64,000 bases of DNA, from assembly GCA_944472155.2 (NCBI GenBank), contig OX235279.1, positions 58,191,564 to 58,255,563 on the forward strand. Direction: 5' to 3'. Below the pieces are notes generated by a model. That model saw only the letters and a list, made by a program, of their open reading frames with translations. It was not told the DNA's origin and ran no database searches. Positions 13,746 to 24,385 of this stretch are shown here, piece by piece; position 1 is the first letter of the stretch; every line of letters starts with the position of its first letter. The translations under genes and the position numbers were made by a program. The DNA comes from Trichobilharzia szidati. Lineage: Eukaryota > Platyhelminthes > Trematoda > Strigeidida > Schistosomatidae.

Positions 13746-13986
13746 CTATTATTTATTTTATTCCTTTGCGTTTCGAGAGGAACATAGGGCTTCAAGCTTG
13801 ATCTTTGAAGTTTCAGTAGCAGTTGTTTTAATTTTACGGGAGAGGACTGCTAGCCTTACACCCAGCCTTTCCTCTTTAACAGGTGTGCTACCGGCTAAGT
13901 GAGGTTGAGAGGCACGTTGGTCGGGGATCGAACCCCAGACCACATGCGTGGCTGGTAAGCACTCTACTGCTGCGCCACTGACGCAG
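13746..13986 (-). mobile_element. tRNA-derived SINE with RTE-type tail (copy A)
   Basis: On the minus strand the element starts with a tRNA-like head (GTCAGTGGCGCAGCAGTAG, then B-box GGGGTTCGATCCCCG), passes through a body, and ends TTGAAGCCCTATGTTCCTCT..GAAACGCAAAGGAATAAAATAAATAA. The tail matches the 3' end of the local RTE family. The tRNA-like A and B boxes form an internal pol III promoter. It lies antisense inside the MYT1-like intron. Confidence 0.88.
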
Positions 13987-14670
13987 AAAAGCTTGATATA
14001 CTGATTATAAAATTAAGTACATAACTGTTAGTCTTCTATGAGGATTATACACTATTCGACATAAATATTTTTTATATTTAGTCTTCATTTGTTTCCGCTT
14101 TCTTATTTCTCTGAATTCCTCATCAACTTTATTACAGGAAATATTGTGTATTGATCATAAGAAGTTTTATTTGAATTGTATTCAATATACTCATTATAAG
14201 ACACAAACAATGTATATTATTAATGTGACTTTGACTGTTTCATCTTGATAGTGTTGACAACTTCCTTGTAATAACACTTTCGATGGAATGTATCGAATGT
14301 ATAATGATCATTATTTACTTTGTGAATAATGATCCTAGCAACAACTGTGTACGTATGTGTATCGTCGACTTTGTATTTAATCTTCGTGTTTTTATGATAA
14401 ACAAATGAAAGAATCTTACAAGAAATTCAAGGTTCACAGTATTTAGTTCACTTTGTTACTGTACTATTTTTTTTTGTTATTATAATTATTATTAATATTG
14501 TTTTTACTGAAAATATTACTGAAAACAAATGTATTTCTCTTGGTTACTTGTACAAGATGTAACATTATTATCATTACATTTATTAAGTAGTTATGCGATG
14601 AACTACTGTTACAATATGCAGGATTTTTGCCTTCAGAAGAAATATTCGAAAAGCATGTAGATGATTTAAG

Positions 14671-14673
14671 ATA

Positions 14674-14697
<24 letters not shown>
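14671..14697. repeat. (TA)n microsatellite
   Basis: Uninterrupted TA run in the intron. Confidence 0.97.
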
Positions 14698-14705
<8 letters not shown>

Positions 14706-14769
14706 TTTATCTTTCTGATAAACATGTAAATAATTCTGAAAGATACAACCAAGAAGTGATTCAATTAAC

Positions 14770-14950
14770 AGGTCAGGATTGCGTTTCCCGTTAATTGAAT
14801 ATTCTAGGCCTTAATGCTGTTGACATTTTTGACCACCACTCACTAGGAATGAAGCTACATCCAACTGACGAGCCCCTAGCAGGATGAAACGTGAGTCCTG
14901 AATTCCACTGCTAGTCACCAGCAGTCGAAATAAGTGTATGGAAATATTGT
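14770..14950 (+). mobile_element. Sm-alpha-like hammerhead SINE fragment
   Basis: Contains the Sm-alpha signature GAATTCCACTGCTAGTCACC downstream of a hammerhead module. The 5' part is diverged and no tRNA-like head could be delimited. Borders are approximate. Confidence 0.7.
14856..14906 (+). ncRNA. Hammerhead ribozyme motif, core residues conserved
   Basis: Core strand CTGACGA at 14865-14871 fits CUGANGA. The GAAA strand is at 14886-14889, and the cleavage triplet GTC ends at 14897. Stem III is the minimal AC/GT pair with a GTGA loop, as in Sm-alpha hammerheads, which are known to work better as dimers. Stem I (CATCCAA with CTGAATTCC) has two mismatches and stem II one, so activity in isolation may be weak. 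Confidence 0.7.
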
Positions 14951-15520
14951 AAAAGCTTCCTTGTACCAGTGAATATAATGCATGGGATCATTTGTAGTCT
15001 TTATTTCTGATATATGTATTGATAACTATGTGCTATTAGTGACGACGCTTACGTATTTAATGGGAATGACGTTATTGAATACTGAGTAAGGAAAGTAAGT
15101 AGATACTTCTAAGTCCAGATTCATAAATTTCTGGCAAGAAAAACTTTTATATACACAACGGAGACAGGAACTTAGATTCTTGATTGTTTTATTACCGAAG
15201 TCTTACATGAATCAGGCATAAAATTGACTCTATGTTTCTGTTCATCAGCACATTTTGACTAGAAAAATTACCTCAGAAGTTATCTACAAGCTTTATCTGA
15301 CAAATTAAAATTCGCAGAACAGTTTTCTACTCACTAGAATACAATAATAAAACAGTTATAAGTTCACGTTTTCAGTTCGAAGCGAATAATTTCTAATGCA
15401 CCAGTTTTTTTACTGTGAGTGATTTTGATCCTCTTTTTACGCCTACAGAATTGACATCAATTATTTTCTTTCTCGTTCACTTTTTAAACCTGCTAATGCT
15501 TGTTTACTGATACACTTCAG

Positions 15521-15588
15521 TTTTTCTGGATGTCCTCTTGCAAGTCGAAATCGAAACCGGCAATCAAAACGTCCTATGTCACCACAAA
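15521..15588 (+). CDS. MYT1-like: MYT1-like factor, exon with second half of CCHHC finger
   Basis: Acceptor TACACTTCAG, donor GTAAGTGA. The split codon AG+T gives Ser, so the finger reads ...SHR-SFSGCPLA, supplying the last zinc-ligand Cys with Cx4Cx4Hx7Hx5C spacing. A basic stretch SRNRNRQSKRPMSPQ follows and could serve as a nuclear-localisation or DNA-backbone contact. The exon is 1 nt, 22 codons, 1 nt. Its outgoing phase matches the exon at 17114 exactly (A+GG gives Arg). Together with 9386-9476 this is the strongest gene evidence in the window. Confidence 0.88.
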
Positions 15589-15941
15589 GTAAGTGAAAGT
15601 ACGAATAGGTTTCATTATCTGTTCAAATTATCAACGTAATTTATCCTTTCATTATATATATATGTCTTGGGAATTTCGGACACTGTGTATTATCCACTTC
15701 AGGAAAATTTTTTCACAATATGAAAAGAATTATGTTGTCCGACTTATTTAAAACTATGACAAAGCTCAGCTTGCTAAATTTTATAGAAAAAAATTATCTG
15801 AATTTGGCTAGGAAGTTTTCTGGGTATGCATTCACATATATTTTAGAAATGAGCGCTATAGCTGTATGTAGTATTACCGTTTAGACACCAGAAACAGGGG
15901 GAAGAAATTCCCAACAACTGTCAAAAAGCATCAACGAACTT

Positions 15942-16171
15942 TTTTTTTCCTTCACGTTCCCAAGTGGAACATAGGCCTTCAAGCTAGTGGCTTGAAGTTT
16001 CTGTAGCAGTGTTTATTTTACAGGATGGGGTTGCTAGCCTCATGCCCAACCTTTCCTCTTTACCAGCACTATTTCTGGCTCAGCGAGGTAAAGGAGTGCG
16101 TCGGCAGGGGATCGAACCCCGGACCATGTGCATGGTCGGCGAGCGTCCAAACCGCTATACCATTGACGCCC
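15942..16171 (-). mobile_element. tRNA-derived SINE with RTE-type tail (copy B), 13-bp TSD
   Basis: Flanked by the perfect 13-bp duplication CATCAACGAACTT at 15929-15941 and 16172-16184. On the minus strand the head is GGCGTCAATGGTATAGCGG with B-box GGGTTCGATCCCC, and the tail is CTATGTTCCACTTGGGAACG followed by GAAGG and a run of A. Inserted antisense in the intron upstream of exon 17114. Confidence 0.93.
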
Positions 16172-16308
16172 CATCAACGAACTTACTGAGGATTTTAAGA
16201 AGAAGTTACATGATCATGTCCGAAAATATCAGAGTGACTGATGTAGGGGAGTTACTGGCAAAGGATTTTCTAGAATAGCTCGCAAATAACCAAAGCCTTT
16301 ATAGACAT

Positions 16309-16533
16309 ATTCATTCCTTCGGGTTCCAAGTGGAACAAAGGGCTTTAAGCTGCAGTTTCAGTAGTGGCAATGTGTTTTTGCAGGTAAGGATTTCTAGCTT
16401 GATGCTCAGCCTTTCCTCTTCTCCGGGTTTACTGTTAACTAGTAGACTAGGCTGTGTAAGAGTGCATCTGCTGGAAATCGAACCCTGGACGACTTGTTGT
16501 TGACAAACATTCTACTACTGAACCACTATGGCA
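16309..16533 (-). mobile_element. tRNA-derived SINE with RTE-type tail (copy C)
   Basis: Diverged copy on the minus strand. It has a tRNA-like head (CCATAGTGGTTCAGTAGTAG and B-box-like GGGTTCGATTTCC) and a tail TTAAAGCCCTTTGTTCCACT..GGAACCCGAAGGAATGAAT. It lies only about 140 bp from copy B. No clear target-site duplication; the 5' end abuts a TA array. Confidence 0.82.
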
Positions 16534-17113
16534 TATATATATATATATAATCTTAATGGTAAGTACAATTAACTACCAATCGTTTTATGTCCCAGTACCT
16601 GAAAAATTTAGAGGAAATCAGAAGTGGCATTGCTAAATTTTTTAAGTATATAAGTCTTAACGTTATCATTATATCAACTGAATTACACGGTCAACGTAAC
16701 CATGTGAAGTACTCCCATAATTAATGAATAAAAATTTTTACGTGTTACTAAAACTGATTTTAAATTTATAGCACATATACAGTAACCCCAAGTTGAAAGG
16801 TTCTTTGAATTATCAGATGAAACTGTAAAATGAAAAGTATGCCTCCTTTTTTCTACAGCAAGAGAGCAATAAAGTGATGACAAGTGAATCCATTTTAATT
16901 CTGAATTATTTTACTGAAGTTTTGAGTGTTATCAGTGACTTTATTATTTTTAACTTCATCGACTTACAGTGACAACCTACGCACTGAAGTGCGTTTCACT
17001 TCTGATAGTGTGATATCTGGTTTCTAACAAATACTATACATTGTAGCTCATAACTTTAATCTGTTATCCCTCAGCAATATATTATTAACTATGTAATTTG
17101 TATTTTGATACAG

Positions 17114-18077
17114 GGATTGAATCACGCCATAAATCTTCAAGTAATTTGGTATCTGGAAACGAAATCGATATGTCTTATCCCAAGAAGTACTGCCCACTAA
17201 CAGGTCTGAGTAGTAAACTAAGCTTAGATAATCCGTCTGTTCCAATGATTGTATCTCCTTTATTACAGTCACCTGCATTGTTCAATGAGTCTCAACAGTT
17301 CAACGGAAAACTTATGTCAAACTTCGATGTGAACTTTCCACTGCACAATTTGAATCGTACTGTTGCAACAGACTCAAATAATTTAACAAATGGATGTAAT
17401 GATACAATTTCGAAATCTATTTATGATATATTACCCAACTTTATTAATACAACACATTTTACAAATTTGATAAATTGTCCAACACAATCTAACAGCACCA
17501 ATATTAATATTGATAAAGGTAGCAGTTTACTTAATAACTCACAAATTCTCTGTTCCATGTTTAACTCGTCAGGGTTAAACAGAAGTCTAGATGAAAAAAG
17601 CAGCGATTTCAACACTAAGCAATCTGTTATATTTTCAAATTCTATGCAGCTTAAAGATATGAGTTTCACAGGGTGTTTAGACTATCCAGTTTCTAATTTC
17701 ACTATGACACAACGTAGTGTTCTTCAAAATGCTAACCCGAATCAAAATCAAAATCGAATACTATCAAAACCAGCAGAGACTTCCTATAGTGTCAATGGTA
17801 GTAGTAGTATTAGCAACAGCAGTGGCAGTAGCAACAGCGACATAACGTTCCCTAAGTCAATCATAACAGCACAAATTAATTGCGTATCAGAAAATCCTCC
17901 AATAAATAAACAGAACTTATTTATCAATCAGTATTTACCCTCACAAGTCATCAATTTATGCTCTGATTTAACTAAAAATTATTCAACACCAAACTTGCTG
18001 CATACCGAAACTAAATTTGAATGTCCGATTGACTTATCTTTACATTCCAGAAATCAGATGGATGAAACATGTAAAAG
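17114..18077 (+). CDS. MYT1-like: MYT1-like factor, long Asn/Ser-rich exon
   Basis: 964-nt exon (2 nt, 320 codons, 2 nt) with acceptor TTTTGATACAG and donor GTAATT, in phase with the zinc-finger exon at 15521. It encodes a low-complexity, probably disordered region rich in Asn and Ser, including NPNQNQNR near residues 210-220 and a Ser/Asn tract GSSSISNSSGSSNSD. Near the end is PIDLS (18025-18039), matching the PxDLS motif by which many repressors bind the corepressor CtBP. No further zinc finger is present. Long Ser/Asn-rich linkers are common in schistosome transcription factors. Assignment to the MYT1-like gene rests on phase, proximity and strand. Confidence 0.87.
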
Positions 18078-18349
18078 GTAATTATTTTTAGATGTCACTT
18101 TATTGCTGCTATTATTCGTAATTACTTGTTTCATATATGATCTTTATCACATACTAATCAGTGAAACAAAGGACAGCAATAAATTGCTATGAATTATTCT
18201 TAAGCGCTAAACTGGAGTGAGAACAGTTAAATTTTGAGAGTTAAGTGCTAATATGACTAACTTACTTAATTAAAGTTTAGTGCTAAAGCTTTTGAATTTT
18301 CATACCGTAACAGTAAATGACCGGAGATTTGGTATCTCCATACAGCCAA

Positions 18350-18480
18350 ATTATGCACACCTCATCTTTAAATCACCATTTGCACAGATCTTCAGTGTTA
18401 TGCTATGTCTGGCCTTCGAATTGTGTTTCTTTGTGTGTCTTTCACTTCTCCGCAACTCAGTCTTGTTGTCCTCAAACTTT
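18350..18480 (+). repeat. Unclassified dispersed repeat, copy 1
   Basis: Aligns by eye (roughly 75-80 percent) with the reverse complement of 59530-59668, sharing for example ACCATTTGCACA(G/A)ATCTTC and TGTCTGGCCTTC. No protein family was recognised. Borders are where similarity fades. Confidence 0.75.
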
Positions 18481-18954
18481 TGGTAATTTCCAACATGATG
18501 TCGGGGTCATTCTGATCATCATATTCAGCACAATTTGATACTGTGCACTGATTTTTCCTACTGATGTAGGGACTGAATTGAATTCGTCAGCCATATTACT
18601 TGTGTCTACTAAGTATTATATCCAATTTCATCAAGAATGTTCAAACAATGAAGAACAACCATGCCAGCACATGTAAGTTTTTTTACAGAGACTCTAATAT
18701 AAATGGACAACTTGCATACAGAAACGGGTGATTCAATACTTATCAACTTTTGTTTGTAAGCTACATGAAAGTACACGTGAATCGAAACGTGACCTCTTCA
18801 GTATTTTATATTTCCTTTGCGCAAACTGATTAACAATTTTGAATGTAGATCTAATCAGTTAGAAAATCATTGAAAAGTAGAGGACACTAGACGTATGAGT
18901 TTTTCTGAGCTTGAACTTATAAGAAGTGCTTTCCGTGACTTCAGCAAAGGTCAA

Positions 18955-19080
18955 AAGTTGCCTTTGATCCCTGGTGGTTTCTGAAAAGTCCCAAAACAGG
19001 ACGACTTACTTGTCTGGCTCTTGGTGGTTTTCAGTGATTCTTTAAATGATATTGGTTTCTGAGGAAATCTTCAACTAAAT
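18955..19080 (+). mobile_element. Decayed hammerhead SINE 3' fragment
   Basis: Remnant of the hammerhead module: CTGAAAAGTCCCAAAACAGGACGA, then TGGTTTTCAGTGATTCTTTAAATGATAT, matching the 3' part of the SINE at 5.8 kb. The GAAA strand is lost. Confidence 0.5.
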
Positions 19081-19150
19081 TAGTCAGTCTGTTACAAGCC
19101 ATACATTTGCATTACAAGGAAATTGCTTGTTTTCAACCTCTAATTTTAAG

Positions 19151-19211
19151 ACAGAGTGGTTGCAAGTTCACCTATGAAAGAATAAAAAGCGTGTTTAATT
19201 TATATCTGGAG
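19151..19211 (+). CDS. MYT1-like: Probable MYT1-like small exon
   Basis: 61-nt exon: acceptor preceded by the pyrimidine-rich TTTTCAACCTCTAATTTTAAG, donor GAG|GTAAGT (perfect consensus). It begins with 1 nt that completes the AG left by exon 17114 (giving Arg), then 20 codons reading QSGCKFTYERIKSVFNLYLE, and ends in phase 0. The following exon at 20006 also begins in phase 0. Both junctions therefore fit without adjustment. No domain was recognised. An alternative acceptor 5 bp later would break the phase. Confidence 0.62.
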
Positions 19212-20005
19212 GTAAGTAATGGTTATTTGATTTTACAGTTACAAATCTATTGTGCGAACTTGAATTTTCTAACACTCTCTAATACATAATAATTATATGT
19301 ATTAAGTTTTCATTCTATAGATGAGATGAGTGTGATATTTGTACAGTATCGTTAGGGTTATTTTGAAGCTCTCTGTTTCTCCCACTTCTCAAACAGAAAA
19401 AAACATGACACAAAATTTAGTTTAACTAATACAGGGATTTACTTCTATATTGTCATAGTTAATTCTGTCAATCTGATCGTTTTGTAGCAGTTCTTCATAT
19501 ATGAGATGAGACATTCTGCTTTATAATTCAGAAATATGCTGTCACTATGGTCACATTAAGTAATCAGTAACCTTCTTTTTATAAGCGGTTAAGTAACGGT
19601 TTTATTTAAATGAAAACTTACAGTTCGTAATTATTTTGATCTAAATATTTTACATACAAGGATTTACCTTACAGTTTGATCAGAACTCATTCTCCTAATA
19701 AGTGGGATTTTTGGGTTAAGATAAAGGCTATCGTGAGGTTTTCACACACAGTATAGGAAGCATCACAGCAGATACTCTGTTTGGGCAAAAATGTTGATAG
19801 AACACCTCTAAAACAGCCAAACGTAACGTCTGATAGGAATACAGCATTATTCAGGGCCAGTAATATAAAATGGACTACCTGAGAGGATTCAAGTCGTAAG
19901 TGACCGCCTCCATTCTGTCTATACAAGTATACTGAAATGAAGGCACGGCAAGTATGATTTGCTATAGTGTATATCCTGACCCGGAGAATTTTGACTAGAT
20001 CTTAG
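19212..20005. other. Short intron
   Basis: GTAAGT to ATCTTAG. A segment at 19690-19930 keeps open frames on both strands (a + strand read gives SPNKWDFWVKIKAIV... with stops), but I could not assign it to a family. Confidence 0.5.
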
Positions 20006-20509
20006 CTGCCTCGTTTGCCCTATTTTATCCACACCGATTCGTATTTCATTCGCACACCTCACGCAGTGTTAGACGAGAATTTATCCAATTGTTCTGTTTC
20101 TAATTTTAGTTCCTTCACTTTAGACAAAGTACCAACAGTAAATATAACAAGTCGGTCATTTGAAATTGGCAGTCTCTGTCCGGAACTTCATGACTCCAAA
20201 CAACAGCATTCAGAGAATTTGTCTCTAAGTACAACACTAATGAATAATGATGGTGTTAATATTGATTCCCTTCATTCATCTAACACATATGACCACATTA
20301 ATTTAGTTAATTCAAAGTATCCAATGAATGTTCAACCATCACGAAGTTCTAACCTTAGTCTTAACGAGAACATGATAGGAACCAGCATGATTTCGAGCAT
20401 AAAACAACTTCCAGAAGATGAAAACTTTTTGGCAAGCATGGGTTGCTTAAACTTACTGCAGAGGAAATCGAATTTCGAAACAGCAAATATTCTATTTGCA
20501 TTCAACTAG
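20006..20509 (+). CDS. MYT1-like: Probable MYT1-like terminal coding exon
   Basis: Phase-0 exon after ..GATCTTAG, encoding 167 residues that start LPRLPYFIHTDSYFIRTP and end ETANILFAFN, then TAG at 20507-20509. Composition is Ser/Asn-rich like exon 17114, supporting one gene. The acceptor pyrimidine tract is weak. A later acceptor (AATTTTAG before 20110) would join exon 17114 directly in phase, giving a shorter alternative that skips exon 19151. AATAAATAAA at 20816-20825 is a reasonable polyadenylation signal. A consensus donor GAG|GTAAGA at 20571/20572 lies after the stop, suggesting either a 3'-UTR intron or an alternative isoform. Confidence 0.68.
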   Translation: MPRLPYFIHTDSYFIRTPHAVLDENLSNCSVSNFSSFTLDKVPTVNITSRSFEIGSLCPELHDSKQQHSENLSLSTTLMNNDGVNIDSLHSSNTYDHINLVNSKYPMNVQPSRSSNLSLNENMIGTSMISSIKQLPEDENFLASMGCLNLLQRKSNFETANILFAFN

Positions 20510-20815
20510 ATATTTTATCACAAGAGATAGTGAATGAAACAAGCACTTGAAATGATTAAAATGAAGTGGAGGTAAGAAGGTTATTAAATTAATTTTATAT
20601 ATTTTCACATCTTTTTTGATTCACAATTACTTTCACTTTGAGATTATATGAAGGAATCACTATCATGTCTAACTGGTATAAAACAAAGTGTACGCATATA
20701 CTGAGTCAATTGGTGTGCATGTTAACTCATTTAGGAACAACTATAGCACATTACATTACTAATTACTATTTGTCTGGCTGTACCAAATAATTTCAGCGAC
20801 ATATGTATCTACACT

Positions 20816-20825
20816 AATAAATAAA
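20816..20825 (+). promoter_or_regulatory. Putative polyadenylation signal
   Basis: Overlapping AATAAA hexamers about 310 bp after the TAG of the last MYT1-like coding exon. Position fits, but A+T-rich DNA offers many such matches. Confidence 0.35.
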
Positions 20826-23800
20826 TGAAAATATCAGAAAACTCATCTAAATATAGAATTGCTGCTGATATCACCCGTGCTTTTTTTTAAACAATCTTTT
20901 CCAACCAATAAATTACTCTAACCCTAGAGTAACTGTGTCGCACAGAAACGGTAATTATTAGTGACACTTATTTCACGAACGATCACCTTATATGAGAATC
21001 CCATTCTCAATTTCATTTCTAAGAAATTCAGGTCACTTATGGAGTGCACTTAACTTTACTTGAGGCTTAAGACTCAAGAGATTCCTCAGTGGTACTCAGC
21101 CAACGGGGTTCGAACCCAGGACCTTCCAGTTACAAGGCGAACTCGTGGACCATTCAGCCAATGGCACCCGATCTAATGAGCTATGAATTCAAACTTCTGC
21201 TAATTCATATATATATATATTTATAATGCGACAGCCAACCAGTGTCATAGGCGAGTAACTGTTTCCTTACCAGTCTTTGTGGACCCGTCTGGATACGACT
21301 TCTCATTAGAACTCCAGGTAACTTCTTGCATAGAACCAGTCGCTAGTCAGCATCAGGTTGACTATCAAGTGTTGGTTTCCAGGGGTTTGACTAATTCTCT
21401 AATTGATTTCAACTGGTTATCGAACCTGTAACCAATCAAATCTCCACAAACCAACACTTGAAAAAGTGTTTTATTTTACTGAATTTCTGATGAGGCGAAA
21501 TCAACCATAGTGCCACTTGAAGTTGTGGCGATGTTCCACTTCAAATGCATGGATTACAACTTTGTTTAAAAATTCACCAGAATCTTTTCAATTTCCTTTT
21601 CAGCCTATGCTATCAATAATGCATTTATCAAAACTCCCCAGGGCTGTACATCGGTGTTCACTGTTAGATAAATCAATTTCTGATATGTTGGAAATACATT
21701 AACATTGGACTTTCATGATTATTTTATTCTTTTTCCTTATTTTACTTATAAGATTATTCAGTAGTAAACTGTTTATAAATAAAAATATTTCAAAGTGACG
21801 TCTGTATCGAGTTTAAACAAATTTTTTAATTTCTTGTTATAATATTGTACAGCCACTTTTGTTGTTTATCTTATTCGAATTAATTTAGTTAATACAAATG
21901 GATTTCGCGGATATGAGAGTACACTTTTGTTTTAAGTATAAAATTTGGGCACTGTGATAGAGTATAACTCCATTATAAATAAGATTTTATTTTGATAAAT
22001 CACACAGTGTTATACAGTAATATTAACAGTTAATATTACTGTATAAACTTTTGTTTGTTTCGTAGGGAGACGCATTAAAGTGATTTTAAGGTGAGTTCTA
22101 ACTGCAGTGAATCACGTCCTCGTAAGGAATTTATTTAAAAATAGGTTAAAGAGTAAATCATATCTTTTTTGGAAGAAGCATTCATTAATATCATGGTATC
22201 TTGAAAAATCTGGGATGTATGATAAATATCAGTGTGAAAAATCATTCGCAATCGAGAATGCTTACAACTAATTAGTTAAGTGAGGTGAATAATTATTTGA
22301 AGAAAGCGGATAAGAAACGAGAGCGCAAAGAACTGAAAGTGCGTCACAGAAAAACTATATGGAGTTTCTTGCGTAAGGCACCAGAAGAAATTAATACTAG
22401 GATAATACTTGTAACGGAAGCTGGATGAAACGTTTCTAAACGCGAAATGCAGACTTGCCCTTATGGATGGCAAGAGCTTCAGCTACATGAAGGTCGTTCT
22501 GGTCGTCTTCATTTAACTTTGTGTATTACTTTGAATGATGTCTCTGACGATACTGAATCAAAAAAGAAGTAATGATATGCTCTAGAATTGAGCTGTTGAC
22601 TGTTCTACGTTCTGCTTTTGGACAGGCATGTTGATGGGTGTTCATGAATGTGTCAAGATAATGTGATGCAAGTACAGCTTTTGGAATTAATTAGTGAACT
22701 TGGTAAATCTATACTGAATTTTCCAGCTGTGGCATCTTGTCTTTGAAGTCATTTTTCACAGCCTAATATTTCCACATTAAGTGCGTATGGCACTAAAAGC
22801 GATACCAGTATAAATCAGACTGTTTCAACTATGTGATTAACAAAGTATAATATGACTATTTTATTCACGCCAGTTAAATATTGTGTTGATACATAAAAAT
22901 GTTAAAAATAAGTGAAAAAAATTGTAATCTGATTGGTATAAAAAACTTCAATGTTTCCACTAGCTTAGTTGGAAAAAATGTAAGATTTCAGCCTCAGCTA
23001 CAGGATTTATGCACTGGACTGCTATAAACGGGGTTGGTAAAAGTTGGAAAGAAAGATTTTTGAGTTGGAATCTAGCAAATGAATGATACTTGAAACCTGA
23101 AGATTCTAGGTTAGACTAAACATGAAATCATGGATACATCGTGTCAGGTGTCCTGAAATCAGAATGAAAAATCTTAGCAATTTTTCTTTAATTTTCATGA
23201 TTCTATGTCTGATTTTATTTAGTGATGAACACTAAGTGGGAAATTTTAACAATATCCAAATGTTTAAGTGATTGTACCCAGTTTAAAAGAAATAAATGAG
23301 TATAAACACCAGAAATGTATACTATGACTATATTAACAAACAAATTTAGACACATCATTCATTTGTTGGTTAATTTATTAACCTAGATAACTTCAATAAG
23401 AGACAAAGAACTTATTTCAATAGCTGAATTATTTAGGTGGTCAGTTGATTTCATTTATGTCCAAATTAATCTAACAAGAGAACTTCAACTATTTGGCTCA
23501 CTTGCAGTTCGCTCATCATCGACTCTACTCTTACTATCTGCAGTTATTTCAAGGATAGACACATCCGACCTGGTTTCAAAACATTTCCTTAATTTTTAAA
23601 CAGATAAACTCACTTAGAGAGAAGCTTTATAAAATGAGGGATTCTATGAACGCGACCAACTTTAACACAGAAATTATATTGGAGTGATGATAGGGAGTTC
23701 AGGCACAGAGGTAAAAGTGGTAGATTCAGGTCAGCCAGAAATCCAGAACACGAACCTTTACTGAAATATACAATAATGAATCCTGATAAGATGAGTGGTT

Positions 23801-24264
23801 AGGAAAAATGTCCCAGTCACTGAAATACATTTCATCACCATAATTACTATAAAAGGCGACAATATTAAAGCACAGAGTAGTCAGAAGAATAAAGTAAATT
23901 CAGCTGGATTTTCGTTCTACACCATATACACTCATTAATAATGATAGACATTTGAGAGGTTCTAGTGCGAATCAAAATAAACTAATAAGAAGGTATGTAA
24001 TCATAAAACCGATACCGAAGTTTGCAAGAATACCTTGACGTGACCGTTATCAGTAAGTTTTTTTCACAGCATCGGTCACTAAAAATGTACGGTGTCATTA
24101 TAACACATGTCACATAAATAAATTTGCTTGGAATTGGACACATTTCTAATAGTTGGGATAAAAATATAGACTGTAAATGAATTCTTTTAGAGTTCACAAC
24201 GATTCTTTAAATCATCCTATAAACACAACACAACATTTCTGAGTTCATTCTCTGGTATGACTGT
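20826..24264. other. Intergenic or intronic DNA with one SINE
   Basis: Apart from the hammerhead SINE at 21.0-21.5 kb and a TA tract (21207-21222), nothing was recognised. Confidence 0.4.
21030..21470 (-). mobile_element. Hammerhead/tRNA-like SINE, minus strand
   Basis: On the minus strand the head segment (CTGATGCTGACTAGCGACTGG, then AGTTCTAATGAGAAGTCGT) matches the head of the copy at 34.9 kb. It is followed by a TA array, the tRNA-like core (TGGCTGAATGGTCCACGAG, B-box GGTTCGAACCCC) and a degenerate hammerhead segment (ACTGAGGAATCTC). CAAGTGTTGGTTT occurs twice in the head. Borders are approximate. Confidence 0.78.
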
Positions 24265-24385
24265 ATTTACGCACTTCTGAAGAGTCCAAAACTAGGACGA
24301 ATCAGCTATTTAATATTCTCTGTTTCTAATGATTTTCTGATATAGATGGGTAGTGAAATCCAAGAAAATGTCAGTCAGATGGAGT
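24265..24385 (+). mobile_element. Hammerhead SINE 3' fragment
   Basis: Hammerhead module GCACTTCTGAAGAGTCC..ACTAGGACGAATCAGC, then AATGATTTTCTGATAT as in the 3' part of other copies. The core CTGAAGA is permitted at position 7, but GAATC replaces GAAAC, so it is probably inactive. The tRNA-like part is absent. Confidence 0.65.

Larger units (their letters stand above)
9477..15520. other. 6-kb intron splitting the zinc finger
   Basis: Phase-2 intron between SHR and SFSGCP of the CCHHC finger. It begins GTAATTTT and ends TACACTTCAG. It holds TA arrays, a decayed hammerhead SINE (12.8 kb), an RTE-tailed SINE (13.75 kb), an Sm-alpha-like hammerhead element (14.8 kb) and otherwise unassigned A+T-rich DNA. 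Confidence 0.8.
15589..17113. other. Intron between finger and Asn/Ser-rich exon
   Basis: 1.5-kb intron from GTAAGT to a TTTTGATACAG acceptor. It carries two RTE-tailed SINEs and a short TA array (16533-16549). Confidence 0.8.
18078..19150. other. Intron with unknown repeat and SINE remnant
   Basis: Holds a repeat also present inverted at 59.5 kb (18350-18480) and a decayed hammerhead SINE fragment (about 18955-19080). Confidence 0.6.

Noticed and set aside
19687..19930. Possible coding or retroelement fragment in the last MYT1-like intron
   Set aside because: The + strand text looks protein-like in parts but contains stops, and I could not assign a family.
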